64,000 nt of DNA from assembly GCF_009696265.1 (NCBI RefSeq), contig NZ_VUMH01000013.1, positions 1 through 64,000 on the forward strand, read 5' to 3'. The stretch is from Desulfovibrio porci. Its GTDB lineage: Bacteria; Desulfobacterota; Desulfovibrionia; Desulfovibrionales; Desulfovibrionaceae. The stretch's first letter is position 1; every line of letters starts with the position of its first letter. Shown one piece after another: positions 42,864 to 53,863 of this stretch. The position numbers and the translations under genes were made by a program. The notes beneath the pieces are model-generated. The model did no database searches. It was not told where the DNA came from and worked only from the letters and a program-made list of their open reading frames with translations.

Positions 42864-45800
42864 TCAGGCTATTTCTGTCAGCTTGTCGGCCTTGCGCACG
42901 TTCACGCAACAGGCCTTGGCCTCAGGGATGGTCGTGTTCGGATCATAGGCCGTCACGGTCAGGCGGTTGGTGGCGTCGCCGCATTTTGGCGTGGTCCAGC
43001 CGAAGGCGAAGGGCATGCCCACCAGATGGACGGTTTTGCCCATAACGGTGAACGGCCGGATGCGCACTGTGACCATGGCGATGGCCTCCACGCGCCCGCG
43101 CGCGCTTTCGATAATGACGCCGTCGCCGTTGGCGATGCCCTTCTCCTTGGCCAGCTCATGGCTCATTTCAATATAGAGCTGGGGCTCGGCTTCCAGGAGG
43201 TTCGGCACATTGCGCGTCTCGCCGCCGCCGCACCAGTGCTCGGTCAGACTGTAAGTCGTCAGCACGATGGGATAGCGCGGGTCGGCCGCCTTGGCGAACT
43301 TGTCCATTTCCGAGTCGTGGAACTTGTACACCGGGCTGCTCAGCTGCCCGGAGAAGGGATGGCGGGCCAGAGGCGTTTCCGCCGGTTCGTAGTGCTCGGG
43401 GAAAGGGCCGTCCAGACGGCCCGTGCCGTATAACTGGGCATAGCCGTCGGTATTCATGATGAAGGCCAGCTTGCCCTTTTCCGTATCGGCCTGCGGGGGC
43501 CACGGCCCGTCGGGCACGTCGCCCACCCATTTGCCGTTCTCCCAGGCGATGACGGCCTTGGCGGGGTTCAGGGGCTTCCCGTTCACGTCCACTGAAGCGC
43601 GATTGTACAGGATGCGCCGGTTCACCGGCCAGCACCACGACCAGTTGGGATACAGGCCGATGGCGGCCTGCATGGGCGTCTGGCTGGGGTCGCGGCGTTT
43701 GGACTTGTTGCCCTCCTCTTCCGTGAAGCTGCCGCAATACAGCCAGTTCAGCGAGGATGTGGAACCGTCCTCCTTCAACTGGCCGAAAGCCGGGACCAGC
43801 TGGCCGCGCTTATAGGTTTTGCCGCCGACCTTGCTGTCGGCCCAGAACAGACCGTTGATGCGGCGGGTCCACTCCTCGGCGTCAAAGCTTTCCGGCCAGT
43901 TCAGCTTGAGCAGAGGGTCAGGGAACGCGCCGCCCTCGGCCTTGTAAAGCGCGCGCAGTCTGTTGACCAGAGGCACGAAGATGTCCGCGAAGCTGCGGGC
44001 CTCGCCGCCGGGTTCCACGGCCTTGTCGAACCACAGCAGCCAGCGTCCGCTGTTGCTGATGGTGCCCGCCTTTTCCACGCGGTGGGCCGAAGGCAGCAGA
44101 AAGACCTCGGTCTTCTTTTCCTTGGGGTCCACACCGGGACGGCGCCAGTTGTCCGTGGTTTCCGAATGGTGCAACTCCGAGCAGACCAGCCAGTCCAGGT
44201 TGTCCAGCGCGGCGCGCATCTTGTTGGTGTTGGGGAAGCTGTTCATGGGATTCACGCCGAAAATGAAGCCGCCCTTCATTTCGCCGTGGAACATCTTGTC
44301 CATGGTGTACATGTAGGAATAATCGACGCCCTTGTCGCCCTTGGGCAGCAGGTCGTAGCAGAAGTCGTTTTCCGGCGTGGCCGCGTCGCCGAACCAGCCC
44401 TTGAGCAGGCTGACCATATACTTGGGCCGGTTACCCCACCAGTTGGCGCTGTTTTTCAGCGCGGTCACCGGCGTGTTGGCCTTGTTGAATTCCGCCAGGG
44501 TCTGCCACTGGTCCTGTGGCAGGGCGATGTAGCCCGGCAGGATGTGGTACATCAGCGCATGGTCGGTGGAACCCTGCACATTGGGCTCGCCGCGCAGGGC
44601 GTTGATGCCGCCGCCCGCCACGCCGATGTTGCCCAGCAGCAACTGCACCAGGGTGGAGCAGCGAATATTCTGCACGCCCACCGTATGTTGGGTCCAGCCC
44701 AGGGCATAGAGAATGGTGCCCGCCTTGTCCGGTTTGCCCGTGGCGCAGAAGGCCTCATAAACCCGCAGCAAATTTTTCTCCGAAACGCCGGTCACGTCCG
44801 AGACATTTTTCAGACTGTAACGGGAATAGTGCCGCTTCATCAGATTGAAGACGCAGCGTTCGTTCCGCAGGCTGACGTCGCGCAACGGCGCGCCGTCAGG
44901 GCCTTTCTCGAACGCCCATTTGCTCCGGTCGTAGCTGCGGGTTTTGGGGTCATAACCGCTGAAAAGGCCGTCCTCAAAGGCATAGTCCTTGCCCACCACA
45001 AAGGCGGCGTTGGTATAATTGAGGACGTAATCTTTAAAATAGCTCTCCGACTGCAGGATATAATTGACCATGCCGCCGAGGAAGGCGATGTCCGTGCCGG
45101 AACGCAAGGGCACATGGAAATCGCAACGGGCCGAAGTGCGCGAGAACTTCGGGTCCACATGCATGAGGACCGCGCCCTTGTCCTTGGCCCGCATGATCCA
45201 CTTGAAGGCGACGGGATGATGTTCCGCGGCATTGCTGCCGATAATAAGCACCGCATCGGCATTCTTGATGTCGATCCAGTGGTTGGTCATAGCACCGCGT
45301 CCGAACGACTCTGCCAGAGCCGCAACAGTGGGGCTGTGTCAGACCCGGGCCTGGTGGTCCATATGGACAACACCCAGGCCGCGCATGGCTTGATGGATGA
45401 CCGCGCATTCCTCGTTGGAGGCGTGCGAGGTGCCCATCATGAAAATGCTCTCCAGACGGTTGACCGTCCGGCCTTCCGCGTTTTTCAGAACCATATCTTT
45501 GTCGCGGGCGTCCTTGACGCGCCGGGCGATCTGGTCCAGCGTCCAGTCCCAGCCCTTCTCTTCCCAGGTGTCGCTGTGTGGGGCGCGGTACAAAGGTTTT
45601 TTCAGCCGGTGGTCGTTGGTGTACATGCTGTACAGGGCCGCGCCCTTGGCGCAGAGCGCGCCCTCGTTCACCGGAAAATCCGGATCGCCTTCCGTGGAGA
45701 CGAGCTTGCCGTCGCGCACATAGGCGATGACCTGACAGCAGACCGCGCAGAACGGACAGATGGTCACTACTTCTTTGGCGCCTTCAATCTTGAGCGATCT

Positions 45801-45905
45801 GGAGTAGGCCAGGGCATCCTCCAGATTGAAGCCCAGTTGCCCGAGGCTGAGGCACAAAGTCCCCATGCCCGCGAGTTTCAAAAATTTCCGACGTGAGCAC
45901 TGCAT
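42864..45905 (-). CDS. fdhA: Formate dehydrogenase alpha subunit, selenocysteine (Mo/W-bis-MGD)
   Basis: 1013 residues when the in-frame TGA at 45341-45339 is read as selenocysteine (residue 189). The context is A-R-V-Sec-H-S-P-T-V-A, identical in pattern to FdnG-type enzymes. A Tat signal starts it (CSRRKFLKLAGMG). The [4Fe-4S] ligands are Cys50, Cys53, Cys57 and Cys85. The catalytic His follows the Sec directly, and the MGD-binding parts include GWTQHTVGVQNIRCSTLVQL and, near the end, MPFAFGWTTPKCGDA. It oxidises formate to CO2 in the periplasm, or runs in reverse. CAAGGAGAGGCCTT precedes the ATG. It heads the operon. The 185 bases upstream up to the 46091 terminator contain the promoter, but I could not fix it. 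Confidence 0.95.
45306..45341 (-). promoter_or_regulatory. SECIS element for selenocysteine insertion in fdhA
   Basis: Directly after the TGA the message can fold as ACT-gt-TGC-GGCTCTG-GCA-g-AGT (reading on the minus strand from about 45329 to 45309). The small hairpin stands at the same distance and has the same TGC/GCA closing stem as the E. coli fdhF SECIS. It would bind SelB. Fold is by eye; the loop size (7) is one larger than in E. coli. Confidence 0.7.
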
Positions 45906-46090
45906 AAGGCCTCTCCTTGTTGGAGCTGAAAAACCTCCAAAACAGCGACGGCCGTACGATTGCCGTCACTCGTCCGCACGCTTTCGCCTCAATATGTGTT
46001 TTCAAGCATATATGAAGACTATGCCAAAATGGAGCCCGTCGCAAGGGAGGAAAACGTTTTTTCGTTATTGCCCCGCGCACGGGCCGTCCG

Positions 46091-46150
46091 AAAAACAAAA
46101 CCGCCCGTTGGGCCGCTCCATCCGTCAGGACGGAGTGGCCCAACGGGCGG
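46091..46150 (-). terminator. Rho-independent terminator of the two-component operon
   Basis: CCGCCCGTTGGGCC (46101-46114) pairs perfectly over 14 bp with GGCCCAACGGGCGG (46137-46150). An inner TCCGT/ACGGA stem extends it. On the minus strand it is followed by TTTTGTTTTT. It separates the regulator genes from fdhA. Confidence 0.9.
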
Positions 46151-46190
46151 CACGCTTTCGGAAACTATTCGATTCTAGGAGCTGTTTCTG

Positions 46191-46271
46191 AGAACAGATT
46201 AACTTTAAGAATATATATCCTTAAAGTTTGAAGACGCCCACTCCGGCGCTTAACAGCGCAAATAAATTACT

Positions 46272-46274
<3 letters not shown>
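46191..46274 (-). repeat. Dispersed composite repeat, copy R5
   Basis: Minus-strand order: TAGAG fused directly to AATTTATTTGCGCTGTTAAG (the hairpin module is missing), then CGCCGGAGTGGGCGTCTTCA, the palindrome AACTTTAAG-GATATATATT-CTTAAAGTT (perfect 9-bp arms) and the end TTAATCTGTTCT. Its first triplet TAG (46274-46272) is the stop codon of the response regulator gene. Confidence 0.75.
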
Positions 46275-47643
<1,369 letters not shown>

Positions 47644-47651
<8 letters not shown>

Positions 47652-49158
47652 CTTGAACCTCGGGCGCTTTCAGGTCGGCGGCGGGCAAAAGTACCCGCAC
47701 CAGCGCCCCGCCTTCGGGGCCGTTTTCAAGTTCGATCTGACCGCCGTGGCTGGCGATGATCGACTGGACGATGGGCAGGCCGAGGCCCGTGCCGCCGTCC
47801 TTGGTGGTAAAAAAGGGATCCAGCAGACTGGGCAGGGTGGCAGGATCGAAACCCGGCCCGGAATCCAGAAATTCCAGGCGTACGCGGCCCGGCCCGTTTC
47901 CCTGGTCCGGCTCCAGACCGCCGCGAATCCGCACGATACCCGGCCCGTCCATGGCCTGCTGGCCGTTGACCAGAATATTGTAAAAGGCCCGGTACAGCAA
48001 ATCCTTGTCCCCACGCACAAACAGGCCGGGCTCGACTTCACGCTCCACAGCCACGCCGTGGCGGCCCAGCTCCCCTTCCAGGAAAGCCATCACCTGATCC
48101 AGCACCAAGTTCACGTCCACCAGGCTCTGGCGGGGCTGGCGCGGCCGGGCGTAGTCCAGAAAATCGTTGACCGTCTGGGAAAGACGCACGGACTCGTCGT
48201 AAATGGCGCCCAGAATACGCGAGGTGCCCGCGTCGGCCTTGTCCGTACGGCGCTGGAGCAGTTCGGCGCTGGAGCGGATGATGCCTAGAGGATTGCGGAT
48301 CTCATGGGCGATGCTGGCCACCACCCGCCCCATGCCGGCGAGCTTTTCATTGCTGTGCAGCTCGTTTTCCAGCAGACGGTTTTTGTGCATACGCTCGGCC
48401 AGGATCCGCTCGGCGCGGTGGATGAGCATCAGCAGCAGGCCGAACATGACTACCGAGGACAGCAGGCACATGACCACAATGATGCCCTGAAACGCCAGCA
48501 CCTGCTCATAGTCGCCGGTAATGTCCTGGGTCAGCTCCAGCGCGCCCATGACCGGAGCCTGCTCGCCGGGCCGCAGGGTTTCGCCGCGCAGGGGGTAAAG
48601 CACGCGCAGCACAAAGGTGCCCTCGCGCAGCGGCACCCGGAAGGGAGCCTGCCAGGCCGGTATGCTGGAAATGATCTCGGACTTGGGGGCCGCGCCGTGC
48701 AGCACGTCGTCCAGATTGGGCGGCGACAGACCGGCCCGGCCCAGGTCTTCCTTCTTGGTGGAATACGCCACAAGACGCGAAAAATCATAGATGCGCAGCC
48801 GCTCCACGGGCAGCCCGTGGATCACGGACTGCACCACCTGATCCAGCCGTTCGTACTGGGCGGGCTGGCGCAGGGCGATGCGCCCGTTGGCCAGAATGGT
48901 GGGCAGGGCGAAACGCCGGAAAATCTGGCTGTTGAGGTTTTCCACCAGCAGTCGCGCGAAATCCTCCTGACGGGTCAGCAGGGTTTCGCGCGCCGAATTG
49001 GAAATAAAAAACGACAGTCCGAGACTGGTCAGCAGAATGACCACCAGCGACAGCCAGGACAGCGTGCGGGCATAGCTCAGGGGCAGGGCGCTTTCCACGG
49101 GCGCGTCCTGCCGACGGCAGTCGCAGTTTTCCGGCGCCGCGGGGTTTGACTGGCTCAT
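47644..49158 (-). CDS. Membrane sensor histidine kinase, partner of the NtrC-type regulator
   Basis: 504 residues from the ATG at 49158 (AGAGG upstream); an ATG at 49176 would add six residues. Membrane helices at 35-53 and 225-246 frame a periplasmic sensor domain of about 170 residues (LLTRQEDFARLLVENLN onward). The dimerisation domain has His285 in SIAHEIRNPLG. The ATPase domain has NILVNGQQAM (N box), DSGPGFDP and GTGLGLPIVQSI. It is of the type that works with NtrC-family regulators such as ZraS or AtoS (known of the family). The periplasmic signal is unknown. Translation is coupled to the regulator gene by the 8-base overlap. Confidence 0.93.
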
Positions 49159-49266
49159 GCGCGCCTCTTGGAACAATTCTCCATTGCAATACCCAAGCCT
49201 GAAGGCCGTTCAGAGCCTCAGGATACATTTCAGAGCGTTTTCAAAGCTGTAAAAAAGAAAGCGTAC

Positions 49267-49761
49267 TCATAAAAGCGTCTTCACGAAGTAAACGCGGCGG
49301 TAGCCCTTCTCCACGCATCCGTGACTTTCAGTATAGCCCAACCGTGGATACCAGGCCAAATTCTCCGTCATGACCTCGTTGGTGTAGAGCTGAATACGCC
49401 GGCAGCCGAGACTGCGGGCCTTTTCTTCGGCGCAGCCGGCCAGCGCCCGGCCGTAGCCTGTGCCCCGAGAGCCGGGGCGAACCGCGATATTGTCCAGAAG
49501 GAGCGTATCTTTGTCCCGCGGGAGCAGGACCACATAGCCCTCGACCCTGCCCGCAGCCTCCAGCACCAGAATATTGCCGTTGCGGATATGGACGCCGTAG
49601 TCGTCAATCATGGGAAAGGGTTTGATGTCCATCCGCTCCAGATACACGGCATAGGCGCTTTGGGCGATATTCTCAATGGCGGCGCGGTCGCGCTCCTCGG
49701 CCGGACGAATGCAAAAGGCGTCTGGAGCAATCGCCTCACCATCTTCTCTGGTCATGTCCAT
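49267..49761 (-). CDS. GNAT-family N-acetyltransferase
   Basis: 164-residue protein of the GNAT fold. The acetyl-CoA site is visible as LLLDNIAVRPGSRGTGYGRAL (V-x-P-x-x-R-G-x-G-x-G/A form). The strand pattern GRVEGYVVLLPRD and the C-terminal LGYTESHGCVEKGYRRVYF, including the usual W-Y-x-x-x-G-F/Y motif (WYPRLGY), also fit. Acceptor unknown. ATG 49761 has AGGGG close upstream; ATG 49755 is an equal alternative. It stands alone between the kinase and pgi genes on the same strand. Confidence 0.87.
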   Translation of the reverse strand: MDMTREDGEAIAPDAFCIRPAEERDRAAIENIAQSAYAVYLERMDIKPFPMIDDYGVHIRNGNILVLEAAGRVEGYVVLLPRDKDTLLLDNIAVRPGSRGTGYGRALAGCAEEKARSLGCRRIQLYTNEVMTENLAWYPRLGYTESHGCVEKGYRRVYFVKTLL

Positions 49762-49815
49762 GCGCCCCTGCCTGCCGCGAAAAAAGCGCGGGGTTTCCTT
49801 GCGACTGGGTATCTA

Positions 49816-49950
49816 CAGCAGATTAATGTTAAGAATGTACATTCGTAATGCTTAAAGACGCCCGCTTCGTCGCTTAACAGCGCAAATAAATTGCGCGGCG
49901 GCTGCTCCCGCAACCGCCAGAGAAATTTCAAAGCGAAATTGCTCTAAAAG
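49816..49950 (-). repeat. Dispersed composite repeat, copy R6 (most complete)
   Basis: Minus-strand order: TTTTAGAGCAATTTCGCTTT then GAAATTTCTCT (hairpin AGAG-C-AATTTC/GAAATT-T-CTCT), a GC-rich spacer GGCGGTTGCGGGAGCAGCCG, then the block GCGCAATTTATTTGCGCTGT and TAAGCGACGAAGCGGGCGTC. The palindrome around GAATGTACATTC and the end TTAATCTGCTG complete it. The TAG inside the first bases is the pgi stop codon (49946-49944). Confidence 0.78.
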
Positions 49951-51284
49951 CCCTGTGTCCGTTGCGGCACAGCCAGATAGGCGGCCAGATCCGCTTCTTC
50001 CTGCGGGTAGCCGCCCGCGCCCAGGCGGGCGTTGGCCAGACGCTTGCCCAACTCCACGGCCGGTTGATCCAGAGGATTGATGCCCATGAGCCAGCCGGTG
50101 AACAATGTGGCGGCTTCCAGCAGCATCATCAGCGAACCGGCGGCGCGGGGCCCGGTGTCGCTCATCTCGATATGCACCAGCGGCACGCCGCTCTTGCACA
50201 GGGCCATGCGCGTGCCCAGCGCCTCGGCCTCCAGCAGGCTGCCGAAAGGCTTGGCGCGCAGCCAGGCCCATTGTTCAGGCACGTCCATGCCGAAATTGCG
50301 GCCCTGAGGCTGGTTCCGACTGGTCAGGAAGAGGCAGCCCTTGTCCCGCCGACCGTCCAGAAACATCTGGTTGATGGAATGCTGGTCCGTCACTCCGGTG
50401 GCCGGCACGGGCATGCTGCCCTGGCCGTCCTTGCCCAGACTTTCGGCCCAGAGCTGGCCGAACCAGGGACCGTAGGTGGCCCACTGCGGAATGTAACAGA
50501 AAAAAATCAACTGGCTGTAGCCATGATCCTCCAGGGCTTTGGCCCAGCAGGCCAGTGCGAAGGACGGATGCTGCCCGAGACTGTCGGGATGTTCCACCAG
50601 GGGACGGGCCACGTCGGCCGCGCCGTCCAGCAGAGCCTGCCAGTCGATGCCCAGAAAAGCGGCGGGCAGCAGGCCCACGGCGGACAGGGCGGAATAGCGC
50701 CCGCCCAGATAATCCGGCACTTCCAGGGCCGTGAGGCCGTAACGCGCGGCTTCCTCGCGCAGATAGCCCTTGTGCTCGTCGGTGACCACAATCATCTGTT
50801 CCTGCCAGCATTCTCCCAGCGCGGCCTTGAGCCAGTCACGCACCAGAAAATACTGGGCCAGGGTTTCAATGGTGCCGCCGGATTTGCTGATGCAGACCAC
50901 CACGGTTTCGGCGGGATTGAGCTTGCCGAGCAGGGCTTCAAACTGTTCGGCGCAGACATTGTCTGCAATCCAGAGCCAGGGGCCCTTGTGGCCGGGACCG
51001 TCCTGGCCCGGCGCAAAGGCCCGCTGCATGGCGCGCGCGCCCAGGGCCGAGCCGCCGATGCCCAGCACCAACATATGCTTGTAGGCCTTGAGACGCGGAA
51101 CCAGCGGAGCCAGCTCCACTTCCAGCTTGGCGCGATAGGGCATGGTCAGGAAAGGCAGTTCTCCGGCGGCCGCCTCGCGGGCCAGACGTTGCACCAGTTC
51201 CTCGCTCCGGGCCGCGCAGGCCGCGGCAGCCGTCTCGGGCAGACGGGCCGTATACGCTCTGGACCATTCAAGATTATGGGACAT
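49944..51284 (-). CDS. pgi: Glucose-6-phosphate isomerase
   Basis: 446-residue cytoplasmic enzyme that interconverts glucose 6-phosphate and fructose 6-phosphate. Family motifs: VLGIGGSALGARAM, CISKSGGTIETLAQ (phosphate-binding Ser/Thr), the YLGGRYSALSAVGLLPA segment, and near the C-terminus NPLDQPAVELGKRL. The short form (about 450 residues) is usual for Firmicutes and many deltaproteobacteria. The start at 51284 (M-S-H-N-L-E) has GGGAGG six bases upstream; open sequence runs 14 codons further but lacks a site. Its TAG stop codon lies inside repeat R6. Confidence 0.94.
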   Translation of the reverse strand: MSHNLEWSRAYTARLPETAAAACAARSEELVQRLAREAAAGELPFLTMPYRAKLEVELAPLVPRLKAYKHMLVLGIGGSALGARAMQRAFAPGQDGPGHKGPWLWIADNVCAEQFEALLGKLNPAETVVVCISKSGGTIETLAQYFLVRDWLKAALGECWQEQMIVVTDEHKGYLREEAARYGLTALEVPDYLGGRYSALSAVGLLPAAFLGIDWQALLDGAADVARPLVEHPDSLGQHPSFALACWAKALEDHGYSQLIFFCYIPQWATYGPWFGQLWAESLGKDGQGSMPVPATGVTDQHSINQMFLDGRRDKGCLFLTSRNQPQGRNFGMDVPEQWAWLRAKPFGSLLEAEALGTRMALCKSGVPLVHIEMSDTGPRAAGSLMMLLEAATLFTGWLMGINPLDQPAVELGKRLANARLGAGGYPQEEADLAAYLAVPQRTQGF

Positions 51285-51338
51285 GACGCACCTCCCGCTT
51301 GGCACATTGGGGCTGGATGATTGCAATGAAAAATGACG

Positions 51339-51692
51339 CTAAAAAAGCCGCAAGGCCTTGGGCGCGAAAAAACGGCGGCGCACGGCCTTATAGGTTTGCG
51401 GGCGCACGCCGAAACGGCAGCGCCAGAGCGGGCAGCTCTCCCGCGCCGGGCAGGCCCGCACTTCGCGCCGGTTGCCCGCGCAGTTCATGCACTGCCGCCG
51501 TACGGCGCGCAACGCCGCCCGTGCCGCGTCGCCCGCCTCCGGGGTCGGGGACGCTTCGCCGGGCAGGGCCGCCAGACGCCAGACCCACAAAGGACATTGC
51601 GCGTCCGGACAGGATCGTACCGATCTGGAGGACGCCCCCTGGCATTCCAGGCAAAATTGCCGGATGAGCGCTATGGCGCCGCTTCTGGCCAT
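51339..51692 (-). CDS. Small Cys-rich protein of unknown function
   Basis: 117 residues with two similar halves. C-L-E-C, then C-P-D-A-Q-C-P-L-W-V-W-R-L is matched by C-M-N-C, then C-P-A-R-E-S-C-P-L-W-R-C-R-F. This suggests an internal duplication that binds zinc or Fe-S in each half (inference). There is no signal peptide; it is basic overall. It starts 2 bases after the stop of the YchJ-like gene, so the two are cotranscribed. I do not know a named family. Codon use matches the neighbours, and the reading frame is maintained with conserved spacing between the Cys pairs, which supports it as real. Confidence 0.72.
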   Translation of the reverse strand: MARSGAIALIRQFCLECQGASSRSVRSCPDAQCPLWVWRLAALPGEASPTPEAGDAARAALRAVRRQCMNCAGNRREVRACPARESCPLWRCRFGVRPQTYKAVRRRFFAPKALRLF

Positions 51693-51694
51693 GT

Positions 51695-52207
51695 TTATTC
51701 AGCCGCCGCCCCGCAGCACTTCTTGTACTTTTTGCCGCTGCCGCAGGGACAGGGATCATTGCGGCCCACCTTGGGTTCGGGCCGCCGGTAAGCCGCGGGA
51801 CGCAGGGCCACGCCGTCCACATAATACATTTTGTCGTCTTTGCGCCGGAAAAAACTTTTCTCACCCAGTTGCCGGGGAATGCCGTCCAGCTCGTAAAACG
51901 CGCGGAACTCCACGGTATCGTATAGCTCGCCGTTTTCACCCACCGGCGCGTCGTTCTCGCACCGGCCCATTTCCAGACGAAGCCAGTGCACATCCTTACC
52001 CTGTTCCGCCAGTTTTTCCGCGGAAAGCCCTTCCCGGAAATCAGGATGCGTGCTCTCCACCAACCAGGCGTAGCGCCCCAGCGCATAGGCCGCGTAACGC
52101 GAACGCATCAAGGTTTCGGCATCGGCCGGCCAAGCCGCGCCGTCAATATAGGGGCCACAGCAGTCGGCAAAGGACAGGCCGCTGCCGCAGGGACAGAGTT
52201 TGGACAT
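51695..52207 (-). CDS. YchJ/UPF0225-family protein with SEC-C motifs at both ends
   Basis: 170 residues. The N-terminal SEC-C zinc motif is [17 protein letters not shown]; the C-terminal one is [17 protein letters not shown], as in SecA tails. Between them is the YchJ domain with [21 protein letters not shown] and VEFRAFYEL. The family is conserved but its function is not established; zinc binding is clear from the motifs. The start at 52207 follows AAAGGCGGC at some distance, a weak site, and open sequence continues upstream into another frame of the neighbour. It is cotranscribed with the Cys-rich gene downstream. Confidence 0.9.
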   Translation of the reverse strand: MSKLCPCGSGLSFADCCGPYIDGAAWPADAETLMRSRYAAYALGRYAWLVESTHPDFREGLSAEKLAEQGKDVHWLRLEMGRCENDAPVGENGELYDTVEFRAFYELDGIPRQLGEKSFFRRKDDKMYYVDGVALRPAAYRRPEPKVGRNDPCPCGSGKKYKKCCGAAAE

Positions 52208-52314
52208 GAAAAAAGCCGCCTTTGTTTGACGCGGCCCGGGATGGGCCATGTCCTTCCCTACAGCATAGCCTATGGTCTGACGGGCGGCAAGGGCATGAAA
52301 GGCGGCGGAGCCCG

Positions 52315-53172
52315 TCAGCCGCGCTCGTCCGCTTCCGGCTTGGGAACGACGGGAGGCCGCAGGCAAACCAGGCAGCCGGGAAGCACAGGCACGTCGTCCA
52401 GCATGACCAGTTCCAGAACGCCCTTGTGCGCCTTTTCCGCACGCGCCTCGCCCAATGGCTGACCGGCGGCGTCCAGAATCTGGCGGGCTTCTCCGGGGCG
52501 GGGCGTGCCGGGTCCGGAAGCCAGGCACCAGATATGGCAGGGAGCGCCCTCCGCGCTGACGCGGAAGACCTCGCCGCAGCCCAGTTGTGTCAGCAGCCGG
52601 AAATAGCGGCGGCCCAGCAGATAGGTGAGCGCGCTGCAGACAAGCCCGAGACCGGCGCACCATGCGGCCAGCATAAAGGGATTCCAGCCCGTGATGCGGC
52701 GAATCCAGGAAAGCGAACCGGCCCGTTGCGCCTCTTCGTCGGCCCAGACCACCAGAACGAACTTCTGCGCACTCTGCGCCGTAGCGCCCTTGAAGGACAA
52801 GCGTAATTCGTAGCTGCCCGGTTCGGCCTGGGGTTCGGCCCGCACTTCGCCGCGCCACATGCCGTTGCCGAACCAGTAACCGGTGAAAAAGCCTTCCAGA
52901 TTGAAATGCAGAGGCGCGTTTTCAGGCGTGAAGCGCACCTGCACGTCGCTGTTGAGCGGATTTTTGAGTGCCGACGGACCGGAAAGAGGTACGGCCTGAC
53001 CGGACAGAATCTCCACCTGGTCAGAACCGGCGCGCATGCCCGCCAGCAGGCCGTCGATAAGTCCCAAAAGGGCCACGGCCAGCAGCAAGGCGCTGACCTT
53101 GCCCACAAGGCGCTGCCGCTGGCGGGTCTGCCGACAGGCGTCCCAGAGAGGTGTGCTGAACTGTAAAGTCAT
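52315..53172 (-). CDS. Membrane protein with a periplasmic domain, unknown function
   Basis: 285 residues. Helix 1 is near 25-45 ([20 protein letters not shown]), a mostly beta, probably periplasmic domain covers about 50-150 ([30 protein letters not shown]), helix 2 is near 165-187 ([22 protein letters not shown]), and a cytoplasmic C-terminal domain of about 95 residues follows. I do not recognise a family. A promoter (53180-53208) ends only eight bases before the ATG, so the message may be leaderless or nearly so. A terminator at 53211 isolates it from the upstream operon. Ribosome site AAGAAG is weak. Confidence 0.75.
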   Translation of the reverse strand: MTLQFSTPLWDACRQTRQRQRLVGKVSALLLAVALLGLIDGLLAGMRAGSDQVEILSGQAVPLSGPSALKNPLNSDVQVRFTPENAPLHFNLEGFFTGYWFGNGMWRGEVRAEPQAEPGSYELRLSFKGATAQSAQKFVLVVWADEEAQRAGSLSWIRRITGWNPFMLAAWCAGLGLVCSALTYLLGRRYFRLLTQLGCGEVFRVSAEGAPCHIWCLASGPGTPRPGEARQILDAAGQPLGEARAEKAHKGVLELVMLDDVPVLPGCLVCLRPPVVPKPEADERG

Positions 53173-53179
53173 GGCTTCT

Positions 53180-53208
53180 TTTATACGGGCAAGCGGTCAT
53201 TGGGACAA
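53180..53208 (-). promoter_or_regulatory. Promoter of the membrane protein gene, possibly leaderless
   Basis: On the minus strand TTGTCC (53208-53203), 17 bases, TATAAA (53185-53180). The -10 box ends seven bases before the ATG at 53172, so transcription would start at or next to the start codon. Confidence 0.5.
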
Positions 53209-53210
53209 GC

Positions 53211-53240
53211 AAAAAGCGCGCGGTGTTTCGCGCGCTTTTT
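53211..53240. terminator. Bidirectional rho-independent terminator
   Basis: AAAAAGCGCGCG-GTGTTT-CGCGCGCTTTTT: A tract, 7-bp GC stem and T tract on both strands. On the minus strand it closes the operon that ends at 53472. Confidence 0.85.
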
Positions 53241-53361
53241 GCCGCTGTTCGTTGTCAGCGGCGCCGATAATCCGCGAACAGGCGGAACCTATTCCCGCTG
53301 TAAGTGAGCGGATTTCGTGCATCCCGTTCGGCGAGTTCTTTGAAAACAAGCCGACAACGGC

Positions 53362-53386
53362 ACAAACCCCGCAAAGCGGGGTTTGT
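53362..53386. other. Perfect hairpin in the 3' region of the TauE operon
   Basis: ACAAACCCCGC-AAA-GCGGGGTTTGT (11-bp stem). A related sequence with the same flank TTTGTCATC lies near 40577-40603, and AAGCGGGGCTTGTC occurs near 5714. The rest of the gap 53241-53471 shows no gene. Confidence 0.6.
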
Positions 53387-53471
53387 CATCAGTCCGAGAC
53401 GCGTGGAACGCCGCGCGCCTGCAAATTTCGCCGCATCCGGCTCTCATGCCCGGGGGCGCTCCTGTCGCGCG

Positions 53472-53786
53472 TCAGCGGGCCAGAAGACAATTGCCCCCTG
53501 CTTCTTCCTGCACGCGCCAGCGCACCAGTTGGCGGCCCTTGCGAGGCAGGTCGATCAGGCTTTCATGTTCCGCCGGGAAACGCCGCCGCACCAGGCGCGT
53601 CAGATAGAAGGCCCCGATCCAGACCGGTACGGTGATGCCGAAAAACCAGAAACAGAACACCGCTTCCGACGGCCACGACGACCACTGGGAGGCCCGGTAC
53701 ATGGACAGGAACACCGCCCCCAGCATGAGCAGGTTGGCCGCGATGCGGATCAGCACGACATACAGGGATTGTTTGTAGCTGTTCAT
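53472..53786 (-). CDS. Small membrane protein of unknown function
   Basis: 104 residues with two membrane helices, near 10-30 (VLIRIAANLLMLGAVFLSMY) and 42-62 (EAVFCFWFFGITVPVWIGAF), then a basic cytoplasmic tail (LTRLVRRRFPAEHESLIDL). No family recognised. It is last in the sigma-54-driven operon small protein-TauE-lipoprotein-this gene. GGAGAAAAATATC precedes the ATG at 53786. The terminator at 53211 is the likely end of the transcript. Confidence 0.72.
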   Translation of the reverse strand: MNSYKQSLYVVLIRIAANLLMLGAVFLSMYRASQWSSWPSEAVFCFWFFGITVPVWIGAFYLTRLVRRRFPAEHESLIDLPRKGRQLVRWRVQEEAGGNCLLAR

Positions 53787-53863
53787 GATATTTTTCTCCG
53801 TCCGCGCCGCGCCGCCGGACGGGGTTCAAGCCCCGTCCGGCGGATTACGGCGGATTGCCGGGT

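Noticed and set aside
45296..45345. Apparent nonsense mutation or gene split in fdhA
   Set aside because: The TGA is in the conserved selenocysteine context and a SECIS-like hairpin follows; the frame is the same on both sides.
51695..52858. Long version of the YchJ-like protein starting near 52858
   Set aside because: The extension is the wrong frame of the neighbouring membrane protein gene, and the SEC-C motif begins right after the ATG at 52207.
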